Source: Sphagnum magellanicum (Eukaryota > Streptophyta > Sphagnopsida > Sphagnales > Sphagnaceae). From it: DNA of 64,000 nt. Both the position numbers and the translations under genes were made by a program. The stretch is from assembly GCA_021904315.1 (NCBI GenBank), contig CM038916.1, positions 11,621,065 to 11,685,064 on the forward strand, given 5' to 3'. Under the pieces are notes generated by a model. The model worked only from the letters and a program-made list of their open reading frames with translations. It was not told where the DNA came from and made no database searches. This document shows positions 25,085 through 37,500 of the stretch, in pieces; positions within the stretch are counted from its first letter, which is position 1; each line of letters begins with the position of its first letter.

Positions 25085-25340
25085 TTAAACCATGTTCTGA
25101 AAACAAAGGGGGAGCTACAACCTAGGAATCCAACTCCTTAGGTGTAGGATTGACTTTTGTAAAACAACGGGGGAATTGCAACCCAAGAATCAAGTCCTAA
25201 TGTGTAGGATTGAATTAACTAGAATAAAGGTGGAGTTGCAACCCAAGAATCCAAGTCCTCAATAGTAGGACTAATTTCATGAAATAGAAGTCCAATGCAA
25301 CTGTAACCTAGGAATCCAATTCCCAATATATGACTCACTG
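25085..25340. repeat. Minisatellite, ~60-bp unit, four units
   Basis: The phrase GGAGTTGCAACCCAAGAATCC or a variant recurs near 25111, 25172, 25232 and 25301, each followed by AACTCCT...GTGTAGGATTGA and a variable AT-rich spacer. Spacing is 60-70 bases and the fourth unit is the most diverged. Confidence 0.75.
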
Positions 25341-25839
25341 TCCTAATGGGGGATTTAGGGTCCTAAATCATGGAACCAATTCTTTATTTTTTTTATTTAA
25401 CAAATTAGTTATTGCAAAATCAATGATTGTTATTATTTATACAAAGGACTTTTGTTGATTCCTTCCAATTATTACATGCAAAAAATTTATAAGGTCCTAG
25501 CTTGGGATTTTTGAAAAACTTTATTCTTGAGACTAAACCATAGTTCCTACAGAAACTGATTGGATGGATTATGTACTTGTGACATAAACCATAAAGATGA
25601 ACTAGACTATCTGGCCATGTGCATGTAAGGACTCCATTAAGGGCATTGTTGAGAAGGAAATCAACATTAAAATTCAATTTGAATCTAGGACTCCTTCATG
25701 TGAATCATGACCAATGGCTGAAAAAAATGGTAATGTCCAAAATTGATTTAAAGTCCAAAGAAACAAAATACATTTGAATGGGGAAAAGCAATGCAAACAT
25801 GTAAATAATAAAATGTAATGGCTTAAAGTTTAAGGTTAA
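25341..25839. other. AT-rich intergenic DNA
   Basis: No supported feature. A chance 85-codon minus-strand frame lies at 25420-25677. Confidence 0.4.
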
Positions 25840-26395
25840 GGTTGGTGTGTTTCACAAACTTAAAAATGAAAATTTGGGTGTTTGCATTTAGAAGGATTGT
25901 AGTTGATTTGCTTCCACCTTTATCTTTACATCACAAACTTACACCATTACAAAATGTGGGTGCAGTTCACTAATATTTGTTCATTACTAGTTAATTCAAT
26001 ACTTTCCAACTAGTCTTTGTTTACTAAATCCAGTAAATTCACTCAAAATCTAGTGAAATCATTTTACGTATAATGTTTGTTGTAGTGTTAGCATCTCACG
26101 ACTTAAAAATGGAAATTGTGTAACATTAGTTCATTCATAATTCATACGTTCCATGCATTGATATTGTGTGTTGGAAACATATTTGACACATGGATTTATT
26201 GAAACATGCGAAATCCATGTGACATTTGTTCATAGTTTCATATTTCATCCATGAACACATTTATCCATGTCTCAAATGTGTTTTCAATTCATGATATTCG
26301 TGTGTAAAATGTATGAACCTACAAATGAACGAACTTTACATGCTTTTCATTATGAATTCATTGCATGTTAAATTTGTGATGTACTTACACCAACC
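25840..26395. mobile_element. Fold-back (MITE-like) element, ~556 bp
   Basis: The left end GGTTGGTGTGTTTCACAAACTT pairs imperfectly with the right end AAATTTGTGATGTACTTACACCAACC. A second inner inverted pair covers about 26120-26345, where GATATTGTGTG...CACATGGAT pairs with ATCCATGTCTCAAATGTG...GATATTCGTGTG. No coding frame and no clear target duplication. The long imperfect palindrome suggests an old fold-back transposon or two nested ones. Confidence 0.5.
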
Positions 26396-27537
26396 CCTAA
26401 ACATCATTGCATTTTGATTGAAAGCCCTAAGTTGTACACCAATCTACCATAAAAATGGTTTCACAAAATGGAACAATGCACTGGGAAGAAACCTTGGCAT
26501 GCTTTTTTGTACACCATGGGTGATAAATATGCCCATAAAAGGTTGAGAAAAAATTGTTGCAATTGAACCATAGTCTGCAAAGAAGACATGCATTCAAAAT
26601 GCATACTATCTCTTTAGAAGATGACAAATCACTAAGTATTGGAGATGGAAACAACATTTGCCCCCCACCCTTGCTCATTCTAATTGACTAATGTTGCATT
26701 AACAAAATGTGCTTCTTCTAATAAAAAACCTTCTTAAACATTTCCCAAGTACTTGTGATTCAACTTTGTGAAAGACTCTTGCAGTGTTTAATGCTCCTTT
26801 TCATTCTCCTTGAGCTTGTCCCAAGAAAACCTTTCATCACTCTTGTACACACCCAATTGAGACATACATTTTTCCAACCTTTGAATATTGTTATGAATGG
26901 ATTTTTTGTACTTGGAAGATTTAATGTTCAAGCTATCAAGCATTTATGTTAGACGAATTTGAATTCTTTAAGGTTTTGTTAATGGGGTCTTTCTATTTTC
27001 CCATCAATTTTTGACTTCTAAATTTCTCAATGTTCAATAGGTTCTAAAATAAAACAACAATAGGTACGTATGAAAATCAAAATTATATATACAATTCTTA
27101 CAACATGTACTCAATTTGTTACAACTTCAAGAAAATAAAATTGAGAAAGATAGTCACTTTATTTTATTTTATTTTTAAAAATGATAGTCCATCTCTAAAG
27201 CCTTTTTAGTTATATACAAATTAATTCAAAACTTAAACACTTCAAATAAACCACTTAAATAGTAATTATCCAAAATAAACATTAACAATCCCAAAAAAAT
27301 TAAATTATTTGTTTATTTGTAACAACTTGTCCAAAAACAAATAGTGGTTTTGCAAACTACCGGTTGATTAACTACCTACCAACATGACTATTAACATGTT
27401 ATAATGTTACTTGTTAGGTTTTATAACTGGTTGGGTTTTGTCACATGTTAAATTAAGTCACAAATTAAGTTAAGTAATTTGTTACATTTATCAACTTATT
27501 AAGTACAATAGCTTATTATAAATTTCTTAGTAATATT
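26396..27537 (-). mobile_element. Region expected to hold the 3' LTR of the gypsy relic
   Basis: On the minus strand this follows the polypurine tract at 27536-27552, where the 3' LTR of the adjoining Ty3/gypsy element should lie. It is AT-rich and non-coding. I could not find its far end or a matching 5' LTR beyond 33280, so its extent is unknown. Part of the interval (26427-26950) may be unrelated sequence. Confidence 0.3.
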
Positions 27538-27552
27538 ATCCCCCCTTAAAAC
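27536..27552 (-). promoter_or_regulatory. Polypurine tract of the Ty3/gypsy relic
   Basis: The minus strand reads TTTTAAGGGGGGATAAT right after the end of the polyprotein frame (a TSISRTKFSFKGG-like tail). A purine run at the end of pol, beside the 3' LTR, is the normal plus-strand primer site of Ty3/gypsy elements, and the phrase GGACAAAATTTAGTTTTAAGGGGGGAT is typical of plant copies. Confidence 0.7.
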
Positions 27553-27794
27553 TAAATTTTGTCCTTGAAATGCTAGTTGTACTTGTTTAAACATCTTCAA
27601 CAAGTTGATATGAAGTTCTTTCAACAAATACAACACTCGTCATTTCCACAAGTTCAACTTGACTCTAATTCTAAAAATTTATTTACTCTATAATTCTCCA
27701 TCAATTAGGTGTTTTGTCAAAATTCATTATCAGCATTGTGAATACCTTTGAAGCATGAGGTGTACTAGAAATCAAAGTGATGTCCTAACCTATA

Positions 27795-28729
27795 TGTCGC
27801 AACCTTAGCCTTGGGTTCGCAACCAAGTCAAGGGTTTGTGAAGGTGCGGGCCAAAAATGAAACCCAAGAGTCACATTTTATGCTCCTGGGAATGTGAGAG
27901 TGTGGGAGTGTAGGAAAATGTGAGGGAATGAACCTTTACACTTTCAAGTGAACTCCCACTTTGGGAGTTAGATTCCCGATGGATTCCCAAATCCTTAGAG
28001 AGCGATTGCAGGGTCAAAACCCATTGGATTGAAAATATCCTTATATCATTGGAAAGATCTTTAAACTCATATGTCCAAAATGGTCTCACATGACCCATTT
28101 GGGTAATTAAAACACAAGTTATGGCCAAAAGAAGGGTCGGGAGTCAAATTGCCAATTTGACTCCCAACCATTAAAAATCAAGAATCACCTTAATTTCCTT
28201 GCATTCAGGTGGCGTGTCACATACCATTAGAAAGTTCTCAACAAGGCTATAATTTTACTTTAGACCTCACCTCAATCGAAGGTCTACACACAAAGTTATG
28301 GGCTTCCAAAGTTGTGGGAGTCTTAGTTTTGGGAATTTTGGGAATTGGACTCCCGCTTGAGAGTCCAGAGACAAAATGACATTTGGGTGCTGGTCCCATG
28401 GCCAAGCACAAAGTATACTATAAGGGGGAAGGTGGTGGCTTCCCCCAAGTTCGGGCTGTGGTGAATTTTGTGAATCCTTGTTTGCCTATGGTTCGTCCGT
28501 GCACCAAAAGTGCTTCAACTCTACACTAACCAACTTTTTGTTTGGTTTGTGCAAGTTTGTTTGAATAATTAAACAACTTGTCTCTTGTCCTAGTCCCATC
28601 CCAGAGCTCCAGCATGTCCCTTTACCCCTAAAGTGCTATGAGTACAGGAATGCACCCAACTCCTTCTCCTTCTATTGTTTTCACCTTTAGGCTCAATTTG
28701 AGTCCATCAAGGAACTTGGGGGTGCATCA
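27795..28729 (+). mobile_element. Solo LTR, copy 3, inserted in the gypsy relic (935 bp)
   Basis: Begins TGTCGCAACCTTAGCC and ends GGGGGTGCATCA. It is in the opposite orientation to the gypsy relic around it, so it cannot be that element's own LTR. TATA lies on both sides (27791-27794 and 28730-28733), a possible worn target duplication. Removing the LTR and one TATA joins the two minus-strand coding stretches in one frame (PQIGIG followed by DITLISSTPHASKVF). It carries the palindrome (28136-28168), the TATA-like motif and the hairpin (28424-28446). No internal region is present, so a full element probably inserted and recombined to a solo LTR. Confidence 0.87.
28413..28446 (+). promoter_or_regulatory. 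TATA-like motif and hairpin in LTR copy 3
   Basis: GTATACTATAA followed by the 8-bp stem GGGGGAAG/CTTCCCCC around a GTGGTGG loop, identical to the site in copy 2. Confidence 0.6.
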
Positions 28730-31700
28730 TATACCTATTTGGGGTGGGGTCAAAGGTAAAGTGGTAGATAAGAACTTTAGTGGTTTTATTATGTTGGTAG
28801 TGGTTGAAATATCAATAGGTTCAATATTTTCCCCAATAGTTTCAATGTTACCCTTAACAAATTCAATGGTGATAACCTTAGTAGGTACAACAAAGATCTT
28901 AATAGACATAAGTATAATTTTTAAACTTATTCCACCTCTAAGTGGGCTAGTTGGTTCTGTAATAACATGTTCTTTTTGTTCAGAAACAAAAATGTGTGAA
29001 GTAGCACTTGTTGTTCTAATACTAGTTCCAATTTTTACATAAACAAGATTGGGTGGTACATGTTTGAATTTTTAGAAAGTAGAGTGATAAGCATGTAGAT
29101 CAGTTGGTAAACGTGTTCATTGGCTCAAGGCCTAATTCCATATTTTTTTGAATTTACTCATTTGTGAACTTTTAAACTATCTCCCACCACTCCTTCCACT
29201 TTGGATTCTTATCACCCAAGGTTTTAGCCTTGATTTTGGTCAACTGCTTCTCTTCAACGATATTCTAGCCAATAATGCAGAGGTTTTGAACTTTTTCAGA
29301 AGTAAATGTTTCATCAATTGTCATTTCTCCAACTTCAGGTTGAAAGAAAATCTTTAACAAGCTATGTTTAAAAGTGTCATGGGGTATAATTATTTAAACA
29401 AGTAGTATAGATATTGGTTCAACAAATGCATCATATACATGTTCAACTAAATTCAAACTGGTTAATGAAACAAAACTAACGGGTTGTTCTAACATTACTG
29501 GTGTAGGGACAATAATGGTTTCTATTGAAAATAGTCTTGGTTCTATAGCAAACATTAGGTCTTCTTCTTCAATAAATATTCACGAATGAAAGTCATAACA
29601 AACTAACACCTCTATTCGTTTATCTAATGCTCCAAATTTCTTGGTTACATGTATAGTTTTGACTATATCAATTCCTTGGATGGTATAATGTTATTACCCC
29701 TATCATGAAATACTTCGGCATCTATTAGCCAAGGACGACCTAACAACATGGAAGAGCTAGAATCTAATGCACTACTTTGTATCATAGTAAAGGTTATTAT
29801 ATAAAGAATCCCATGGACAAAAAAATTTAAATCTTTGATAAGATTTAAAGGTTTAATTTAATGGTTTGATCTACCATGCATAGGTTATAAGGATTTGGAT
29901 TTTGTTTTTATAATACTAACTAATCTCTTAGTTTCTCAATGATAATGTTCATTCTAGAACTACCATATAAAAGAACATCCTTTATGAAGTTATTTCCTAG
30001 TTTTATGATTACCATCTAATGATTTATGGCAATTGAAACAACTACCAGTTCAAATAAATTAGGTTTTGATGGTACTAGGTTTAAAATGTAGCATTTTATA
30101 TCAGGTATTACCTATAACGTTGTCTCAAATTAAGTTTATACTTGGTCTCCAAGACTTGTGTGTTGATGTCCTTCATAATTTCTTCCAAAGTCTTCACTAT
30201 TGTCACCTATTTTAATGTCACAAATTGATGAACCACTTCATTGGTTTGATTATTTTCAACTAGTTGATTCGTGATAATATTTTCATGCAATCTAGACCAA
30301 CTATTCTGTAATGGCTTTTCGATTATTGCAATGGTTTGTTTATTAGTTTCACCAAATTATAACTACCTTACTATTTCAACAAAAAAATCACGTATACATT
30401 TTTTTTTGCCAATCGTCTACTCCTTTGGCTTTAACTAGTTTTCATTTTCTTAACACCTATTTTTATGGGTTGTTGACTGCAAGTAGTGAAAATAAATTCC
30501 ATATCAACTAGTACATTATATGGTTTATGATGTTTAGGTGCTTATTATATATTAGAACAAACATGATTTGTTATAAACATGTTTTATATTTCAACCTTCT
30601 TGGGACAATCCACTAATCGATGATCAACACTAAAATAGATCATACAAGGATAACGTAAAGGCATCCTGATAGGTTTAGTAGGTTGTGGTTTTGACCTTGT
30701 TACATGTTTTGTAAACTTAACTATGGCAGTTAGTACTACTATAACTTCCCTCTTCCAATTATGATAGGTTTCAAGAGTATGACATGTTTTATCACAATTA
30801 ATATATATTGTTATAGATTTTGTTGTGATAATAAACTATACTATTGGTTTAGCAATTGGAATAGCCTTTAGCACATGGTTAGTAAAACATTATAATTCAA
30901 ACTAATAGGTCCACTTTTGTCACAAACTACAATGGCTTCTTTGTGTTCGATCAAGATATCTCTCTTCATAGCTGTTGTTGCCAATATCAAGTAAAGTAAT
31001 AATCCTACTCTAAAAACAATAGTGAGGGAAAAATCTATTGTTCTAACTTGTAAACAATTTGTTAGTTTCAACTAGTGTTCATAATAAACCTCAATATGTT
31101 TAGTAGTTTGTTATTGATTATTTTGTAATTGCATGTAAACCTCTTTGTCACTTTTCATAGTTTTGAACCGCTTGCAAAATGCTTGCTTCAACCTTTGAAA
31201 TGTGCAATTTGGTTGATCTTGAACAAAATTTTCACCCCATTCAAAAATATTGTCTCTAAAAATTAAACCAAACAAGTTGAGAATGTCAGTTTCAACCGTT
31301 TCACCATTAGTTTTAATGGCCATTTTTAATACTTTGATGTGAACATTTAGATCAGTTTCTTTAATGTAGGTTGAATATTGTAACTTCTTGTATGGTAGTT
31401 TAGTTGTTGGTTCTAGTACAAGTTATACATCCTGTGGTTGATACCATGATCGTATAAACATGCATGGGTCAAGTGTTGGGCATCCAATGATCCAATCTAG
31501 GTGGATTGAATGGTGGTCTTCCATGCGGATCTCCTCCAAATGATCTTCCTCCAAGTGAATCTCTAGGTTGGGTACATTCACAAATATAAGAGCCATAGGA
31601 ATTGTAACCAATTTTTTGATTTTCATGTTTTTGTGTCAAAACATATATTAATATGACACATTTATTTACACATTTTGATGATAATGTTCTTAATATATTG

Positions 31701-33280
31701 TGGAAACATGTGTAATAATTTGAAATGAATATAATGAAATTTGAATTCTCAAAAGCATTGATTAATCATTATAACTAATGTTTTATAGTGCTTTCACTCC
31801 TTGAAAAAACTCATAAATGACTCTTTAAAAACTTGAAAATGACATAATTTTGAAGGAGACTCTTAAAACACAGATTCACATAAGAGTATATTATAACATA
31901 TTTTTGAATCAAAGGACTTTCTCATGATTTTTTGCAACTTACAAACAATTTATTCTTAGGATATACCTAGAATCTTTCAAAATAAGCAGTTATCGAAGTC
32001 CTTACTAAGGGTGCACTCTCGGCTTTTTATTTTGTGAATGTACTCAATTATCTTCCATTTAGTGGTTGGTGAAAAGAACCTTTTGGTCCATGAGTTGGTA
32101 AACTAATTTCAGTTCAATGTTCTTCAATATTGACAAGTACAGTAGTTATCATGGGAATAGTAACCTATTTTGGAACAAGTCCTTTGTCTTTATTAATGAT
32201 TGGCTTAACCATTACGATAAATTGATTAGCAACAATTTGTGGTGTTTATATTGGTGGTATCATAGGTTGTTCTGGTATTATAACATATCTAGGTACATAA
32301 CTTATATAATTCCTTGGAATCAAAAGATTAAATCCTTTTGCTATAATAGTAGATGTTGGATATAAATTATGATCCAAAGGAATATAAGGGAGTATGACAT
32401 TATACTACATTGGGTATGTAGATTTAGGTATAGTATTAATTTTACTTAATACAAAGGGTGTGATAGACGACTGTTAGTTTGATTGATGATTAACATGTAT
32501 TAGTGTATGACCAATACTAGGATTCATAGGTGGAATTCCTAACACATATACATTGGGTAATACTACTACAAGGGTTGGAATGATAGGTTGATGATCATTC
32601 ATCACCTTAGTAATTGTCTTAACTTATCATCAACAAAAGGGCAACAATTGAATTGATGTCCCACCTATTGATAAAAAAACAGGTTATAGTTCCAACACCT
32701 TGATTTCTTCTTAAAACTAGTGGGGAACTTGTGATCTTTCACCTAGACTAGGGACTAATTGGTTTGGCTAGGTGATAGGTTGATATGGTGTTTCTTATTG
32801 AAAAGTCATCAGTATTGCCCAAGCCTCAACATGTTCCAAATGTGGTATGGAAACTAATTGATTTGAAGGTTTTTAGTTGATGCAACAAAGCTACTTTAAT
32901 TTGTTAACAAGGTAGATCTATTCCATCTCCAAATTAATGGGTACCAAATCCATGTTTGGGCTTGGTTGTGAACTTTGTAAACCATCAAAATTTGGTATTG
33001 GTGTAGGCCTGTTATGGGTATGAAAATGTCTAGGAGTTGTTGGTGGCCATTATTGTCATGCCAAGACAACTTCATCAAATTGTTCAACATGTTCATAATT
33101 GTCACCATTGTGATTACTCATTACTTGAGGTTGGGTTGATGTTTGTGGTGTCATTTGGTGAGTGGCTTAGAACATGGTTAGGCTTCTTAGAACAATTGAT
33201 TTGGTTATAACTTGATGTCGTTCATTGGCTTCTACTTTTTGTGTTGCATTGATGTTTGGTGCATTCATAGTTCTTCATTA

Positions 33281-33718
33281 TCCACACAATAGAAATTTTC
33301 AATGTTCTCCATCGCACAAAGATGCACACAAATCCAAAATGCATCTAAAATGTTACAACTAAAACTTCAACATAAATTCTTTTAATGCACAAAAAAATGC
33401 AACATAATACGATCAAAGCAATTTTTTGAATATATGCCAAGTTAATCATCATCATCATCTTGTGTTAATCATCATAGTTTAAACTAAATTATTTGTAGTA
33501 ACAAAAAAACTAAAAAATGATAACAAATATGATGTGTACATAACAAGTTTTGTTATCTCCAAGTTATTCATTGAACTCAATAATGTACCAAGATTCAAAT
33601 TGAAAGGCGAACAAGCTTCCCCATGTCCAAGTTTTGTGCTTAAATTGTGTCATAAATTTAGAACTCCATATCACCCATTAAGGAAGTAGTGTGTATTAAG
33701 TACATTCAAATCACAATA
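33281..33718. other. Likely leader region upstream of the gypsy gag
   Basis: Lies 5' of gag on the minus strand, where leader, primer-binding site and 5' LTR would be expected. I did not find a tRNA-complementary primer-binding site (such as TGGTATCAGAGC) or a copy of the presumed 3' LTR, so the 5' end is lost or too diverged to see. Confidence 0.35.
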
Positions 33719-34512
33719 GGGTGAAACCACACTAATGGGGGGGGGGCACTTTGGGCACTTTCATGACATGTATGTAATGCATATTCCTGTAAAACATGTT
33801 GCATTTAATTATGGGTTTCACTTTTGGTGTTTGGGTTTGATATTTTGATTTTCACAAAGTTAATGATATATAATATTATTTGGAAAAAAAAAAGAATTTT
33901 TAGAAGATTAAATTCAACGATAATGGTATATTTATGGTATATGTGGTGTAATAGAACCTGTTTTTGTTTTTAGATTACACTAAGTTTGGGTTTGAATTAG
34001 TCAACCAAAAATGTTTTATATGAAATTAAAAAAATGACCCATTTCACATATCTTGTTATCTTCCATTTGAAAATGATAGTTTGTCAAAATGTTAATTTAA
34101 CACATGCTTATGGTCATCACCCCCAAAAACACCCATTTGTGATATGATAATTATCAAACTTTTCACATGGCTCACAAACTTATTCCAATCATATGGAATC
34201 ACAGTTTTTAATAGATATTATAAATTTCATAAAGATTAAAAATCATTTCATCATTTTTTGATTATATTTGCATTTTTTTGTACATAAGGACACACATTTT
34301 TTTACCACAAATATACTTTGAAATCACACAATATAAGTTGGAAAAAAAAATTCTTTTTGATTGAATTATTTGTGTTATGGTCTACCATATTATGCAAAAA
34401 AAATTTAAAAATATGCTCCAAAATTACTATGGTTGAAGTTCAAACATGGACACCCTTGGAAAACAATACAATGTGACAACATTTTTGGCCCCCCTATAGT
34501 GTGTTTTCACCC
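33719..34512. mobile_element. Terminal-inverted-repeat element, copy B (794 bp)
   Basis: The left end GGGTGAAACCACACTAATGG pairs with the right end CCCCTATAGTGTGTTTTCACCC. A G9 run and a TTTGGGCACTTTC phrase lie near the left end, as in copy A. The interior is AT-rich with no transposase frame. The target duplication is not clear (AATA and AAAT flank it). Confidence 0.7.
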
Positions 34513-37500
34513 AAATTTACACACATTTTTAAAAATTAGTTCTTGAAAATGATTAGCTAAACAACAAGAATATGTTGATTAAATGCAATGTGAGAAGAAG
34601 CCAAAAACACACAAGATTTGGGCACTCAACTAGTGACATTGCATACATGTCAACTAGTCATATTTTGAATTATTTTTAGGGAACAAAGTATTTGGGAAGT
34701 CTTGGGTGCCTTTACATTTGAAATGGATACCCAACTATGTTTTAACCCTCTTGTTGCCTTAGAATGAACATGTATTTCTATCAATTGCATCTATGGCTTC
34801 CTCCAAGGTTTAATCTATCCATTTCCTTTACTATTTATTGTTACAACCTTATTAATTCATGGCCAATGAGGAGGAGAGTGAAAAAGTTGTGTTGTGAAGT
34901 GAAAAAGGTCTTAACATAATTAAAAGCAATGCATGGATATGTAACTTGAAATGTTTTCAAGAAAATGTAGAATGTAATTAATAGTACATTTAGACCCTAG
35001 TCATTTTGCCTAGGTTGCATATTCCTCTTACCATCTATGATTTTGTAAATGAATCAACATCTCCATTTACATCTAGCTCAAATTATAGCTTTGCATCTAT
35101 TTTAACTAATATTGTAATAATGAATGCAAACGTGTTAAAATCACATTCATTAGCATTGCCACCATGGCATGGGAGATAATAATTAGCAGTGAGGATTAAA
35201 AAGTTTTTATGGAAGTGAATATAAAGAAGAAAAGACAAATTAAGCTTAACAATATCAAGACAATTAAAAAGTTAAAACTTTTAATAGATGTAGGATTTAA
35301 GGCAAAGGTTACAAAAGTGCTAAACTTATAATTAGAAATCTCCATCCCAACTATAATCAACTAGGTCACCTACATGGTTGCCAATGACTTCATATGTGAA
35401 TTTTAGGTGGCATCTATGTTGGAATATTGTCAAATTAGCTATTGTTTTGAACAAATGACTATAGACATGTATTTAGTTAATTCTAGAATTTTTTTTAACC
35501 TAGTGGTTGGGATTAGGTTTGAGACAAAACATCATGATCATCTATTTGTTGGATAATTTAGTGAGGCAAAACATTATTAATATTTGTTGTTGCATCATTT
35601 GGTGGCCCCCAAATGAAAGTTTTTCTTTAATTTTCCAACTTCCAAATGGTCAATTGTTAATTTTGGACTTTTCAAAAGTTCAGAATTAACTAAATGCATG
35701 ATTATAGTTAGGTTTTGTGGAATTAAAGTGTTTCATGATCTTTTTTATTTTTGTTTCAACCCCCCAATTCCCCACTCCACCTATATTTTATACCTTACAT
35801 GCATTTTATTGTATGCATGCATTACATTTAGGTCATGTCTAAGGGCAATCTTGCATCTGACAAGCTATTGCATCACGAACATCTTTTCACCCATATAACC
35901 TAGGTCCCACAATAAATATTCAAAATATTCATTTGTATGTACAAAAAAATGATACCAATTTTTATACAAGTTTAACTCATGCCAAAATAACCAAGAACCA
36001 TACATAGAACCAATACACCCATTATCAAAGTAAATGACTAATTAATGGTGGTCAAAGACCACTATATTATTCATATAATACATCTTTTTGTGCCCCTTGA
36101 AGCACAACCTATGGGTGCCATGGTTTTAAATCTCGTGGATTCAATGAGAGGCCCATCAATGAACTCGATACAACCTTGGAACTCAAGAATATGCATAGTA
36201 AAAGTAACCCACTCCTCAACATCAGGCCATTTAATAAATTGTCATTATGGCCTCATTAATGTACAATGCAATGAAAACTATATCATCAAAAGTTGCATCC
36301 TTTTTCTAATTCCATGGAAATATGCCATACATGACTATGATGCCATGTTTCATGTACATGATGAATTGGAACAATCATTATTTTGGGATCAATTTAATCA
36401 GTCACCATGTTATAATGTGAACCTTTTAAGTGGATCTTGCATGGGTATGGATGGTGAGGACCACTAGTGTTGTTAATTTGTCAAACTTTGACAAATTACA
36501 ATTTGCTAAAATCTTGAACAAACATGAATTTTTTGCATTGTGGTGAACACATTTTGAACACCCACATTTTTGTTGACCAATTGCCCTACACCTAGCTCCA
36601 ACTCATTTGTGTTGAACAATGTTCCTTTGTTGAATATGACAACTACAATCATAAACACAATCTAGTGATGCTTCCACTCAGCCGAAAACATCGCCTTGTC
36701 ATTACTTCATGAGGAATTAAAAGAATCATCCATTTCCAAAGATATCATGAAACACAAGTCTAAATCCTAAAAAATCCTTTTAACAACCCCAAAAAAACCA
36801 CCAAACAAATCCCACAAAAAAAAGAAAGTCTAAAATACCCCCCCCCCCCCCCCAAACCTAAAAGAAACCTTAAAACAAAACCTAAAACAAATCTTTATAT
36901 TTTTTTTAAAGAAAGGTTAAAAGAAAAATAAAAATTTAATAGAAAAAATAATTTTAAAAAATCTAATATAAATGTAAGAACAAACAAGAAACACCAGAGA
37001 AAAACAACAAAAATAACTAAAAGTTAGAGAAGCCTTGGTTGAGTGAGAAACAAAAAGAGGAGCTCCCACAAGTGAAAGTGAAAAAGAATTGAGAAATGGA
37101 AAAGCCTAATTATATAGTTCCATGTGGGTAGCCCTAAAAGGCATCCTATGTAATTCATAACTACAAACCCTAAACAAATATTGTAAATGATAACCCAAAA
37201 AAGAAATGCACCAAAATGCAAACCCAAAAGAGTCCCTGGAGTGGAAGCCTCCAATAATAATAATAATAATTATAATCCACATAAAGTCAACAAAAAAAAA
37301 AAAAAAGTTTACCTTACCTTGTATTTTGAAATCTGAAAATTTGACATCTTGGGGACTTTATTGATAACCAATTACAATTACAGGGGATAAAACTGAAATA
37401 GGAGGTGAGATAGGGTATGAGATTGAAGAGGAGTTTACGGATATCAAGTTCAATAGTGTGGGTTTTTCATGGACGATTTTCAAAAGATTTATCACCTTAT

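Larger units (their letters stand above)
27538..33280 (-). pseudogene. Ty3/gypsy gag-protease polyprotein relic without RT or integrase
   Basis: Read on the minus strand. The gag amino end starts near 33277 (MNAPNINATQKVEAN). The retrotransposon gag domain is clear at 31410-30868: LFGLIFRDNIFEWGENF, AFCKRFKTMKSDKEVYMQL, then ANCLQVRT- and RDILIEHKEA-like blocks. A zinc knuckle is near 30660-30600, with one cysteine replaced (C-x2-Y-x4-H-x4-C). The aspartic protease follows at about 29990-29700: the active-site block reads VLLYGSSRMNII where D-G/S-G/S is expected, then LLGRPWL and EVFHDRGNN. Downstream frames (KRIEVLVCYDFHS, EEDLMFAIEPRLFSIETI) run on to a tail just before the polypurine tract. 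From protease to tract, excluding the inserted LTR, there is only about 1.2 kb, too little for reverse transcriptase, RNase H and integrase. Stops and frameshifts are frequent and the element is dead. Confidence 0.85.

Noticed and set aside
27538-33280. The possibility that LTR copy 3 is the gypsy relic's own LTR
   Set aside because: It is in the opposite orientation, lies inside the coding region, and relatives of it occur alone elsewhere, one with its own perfect 5-bp duplication.
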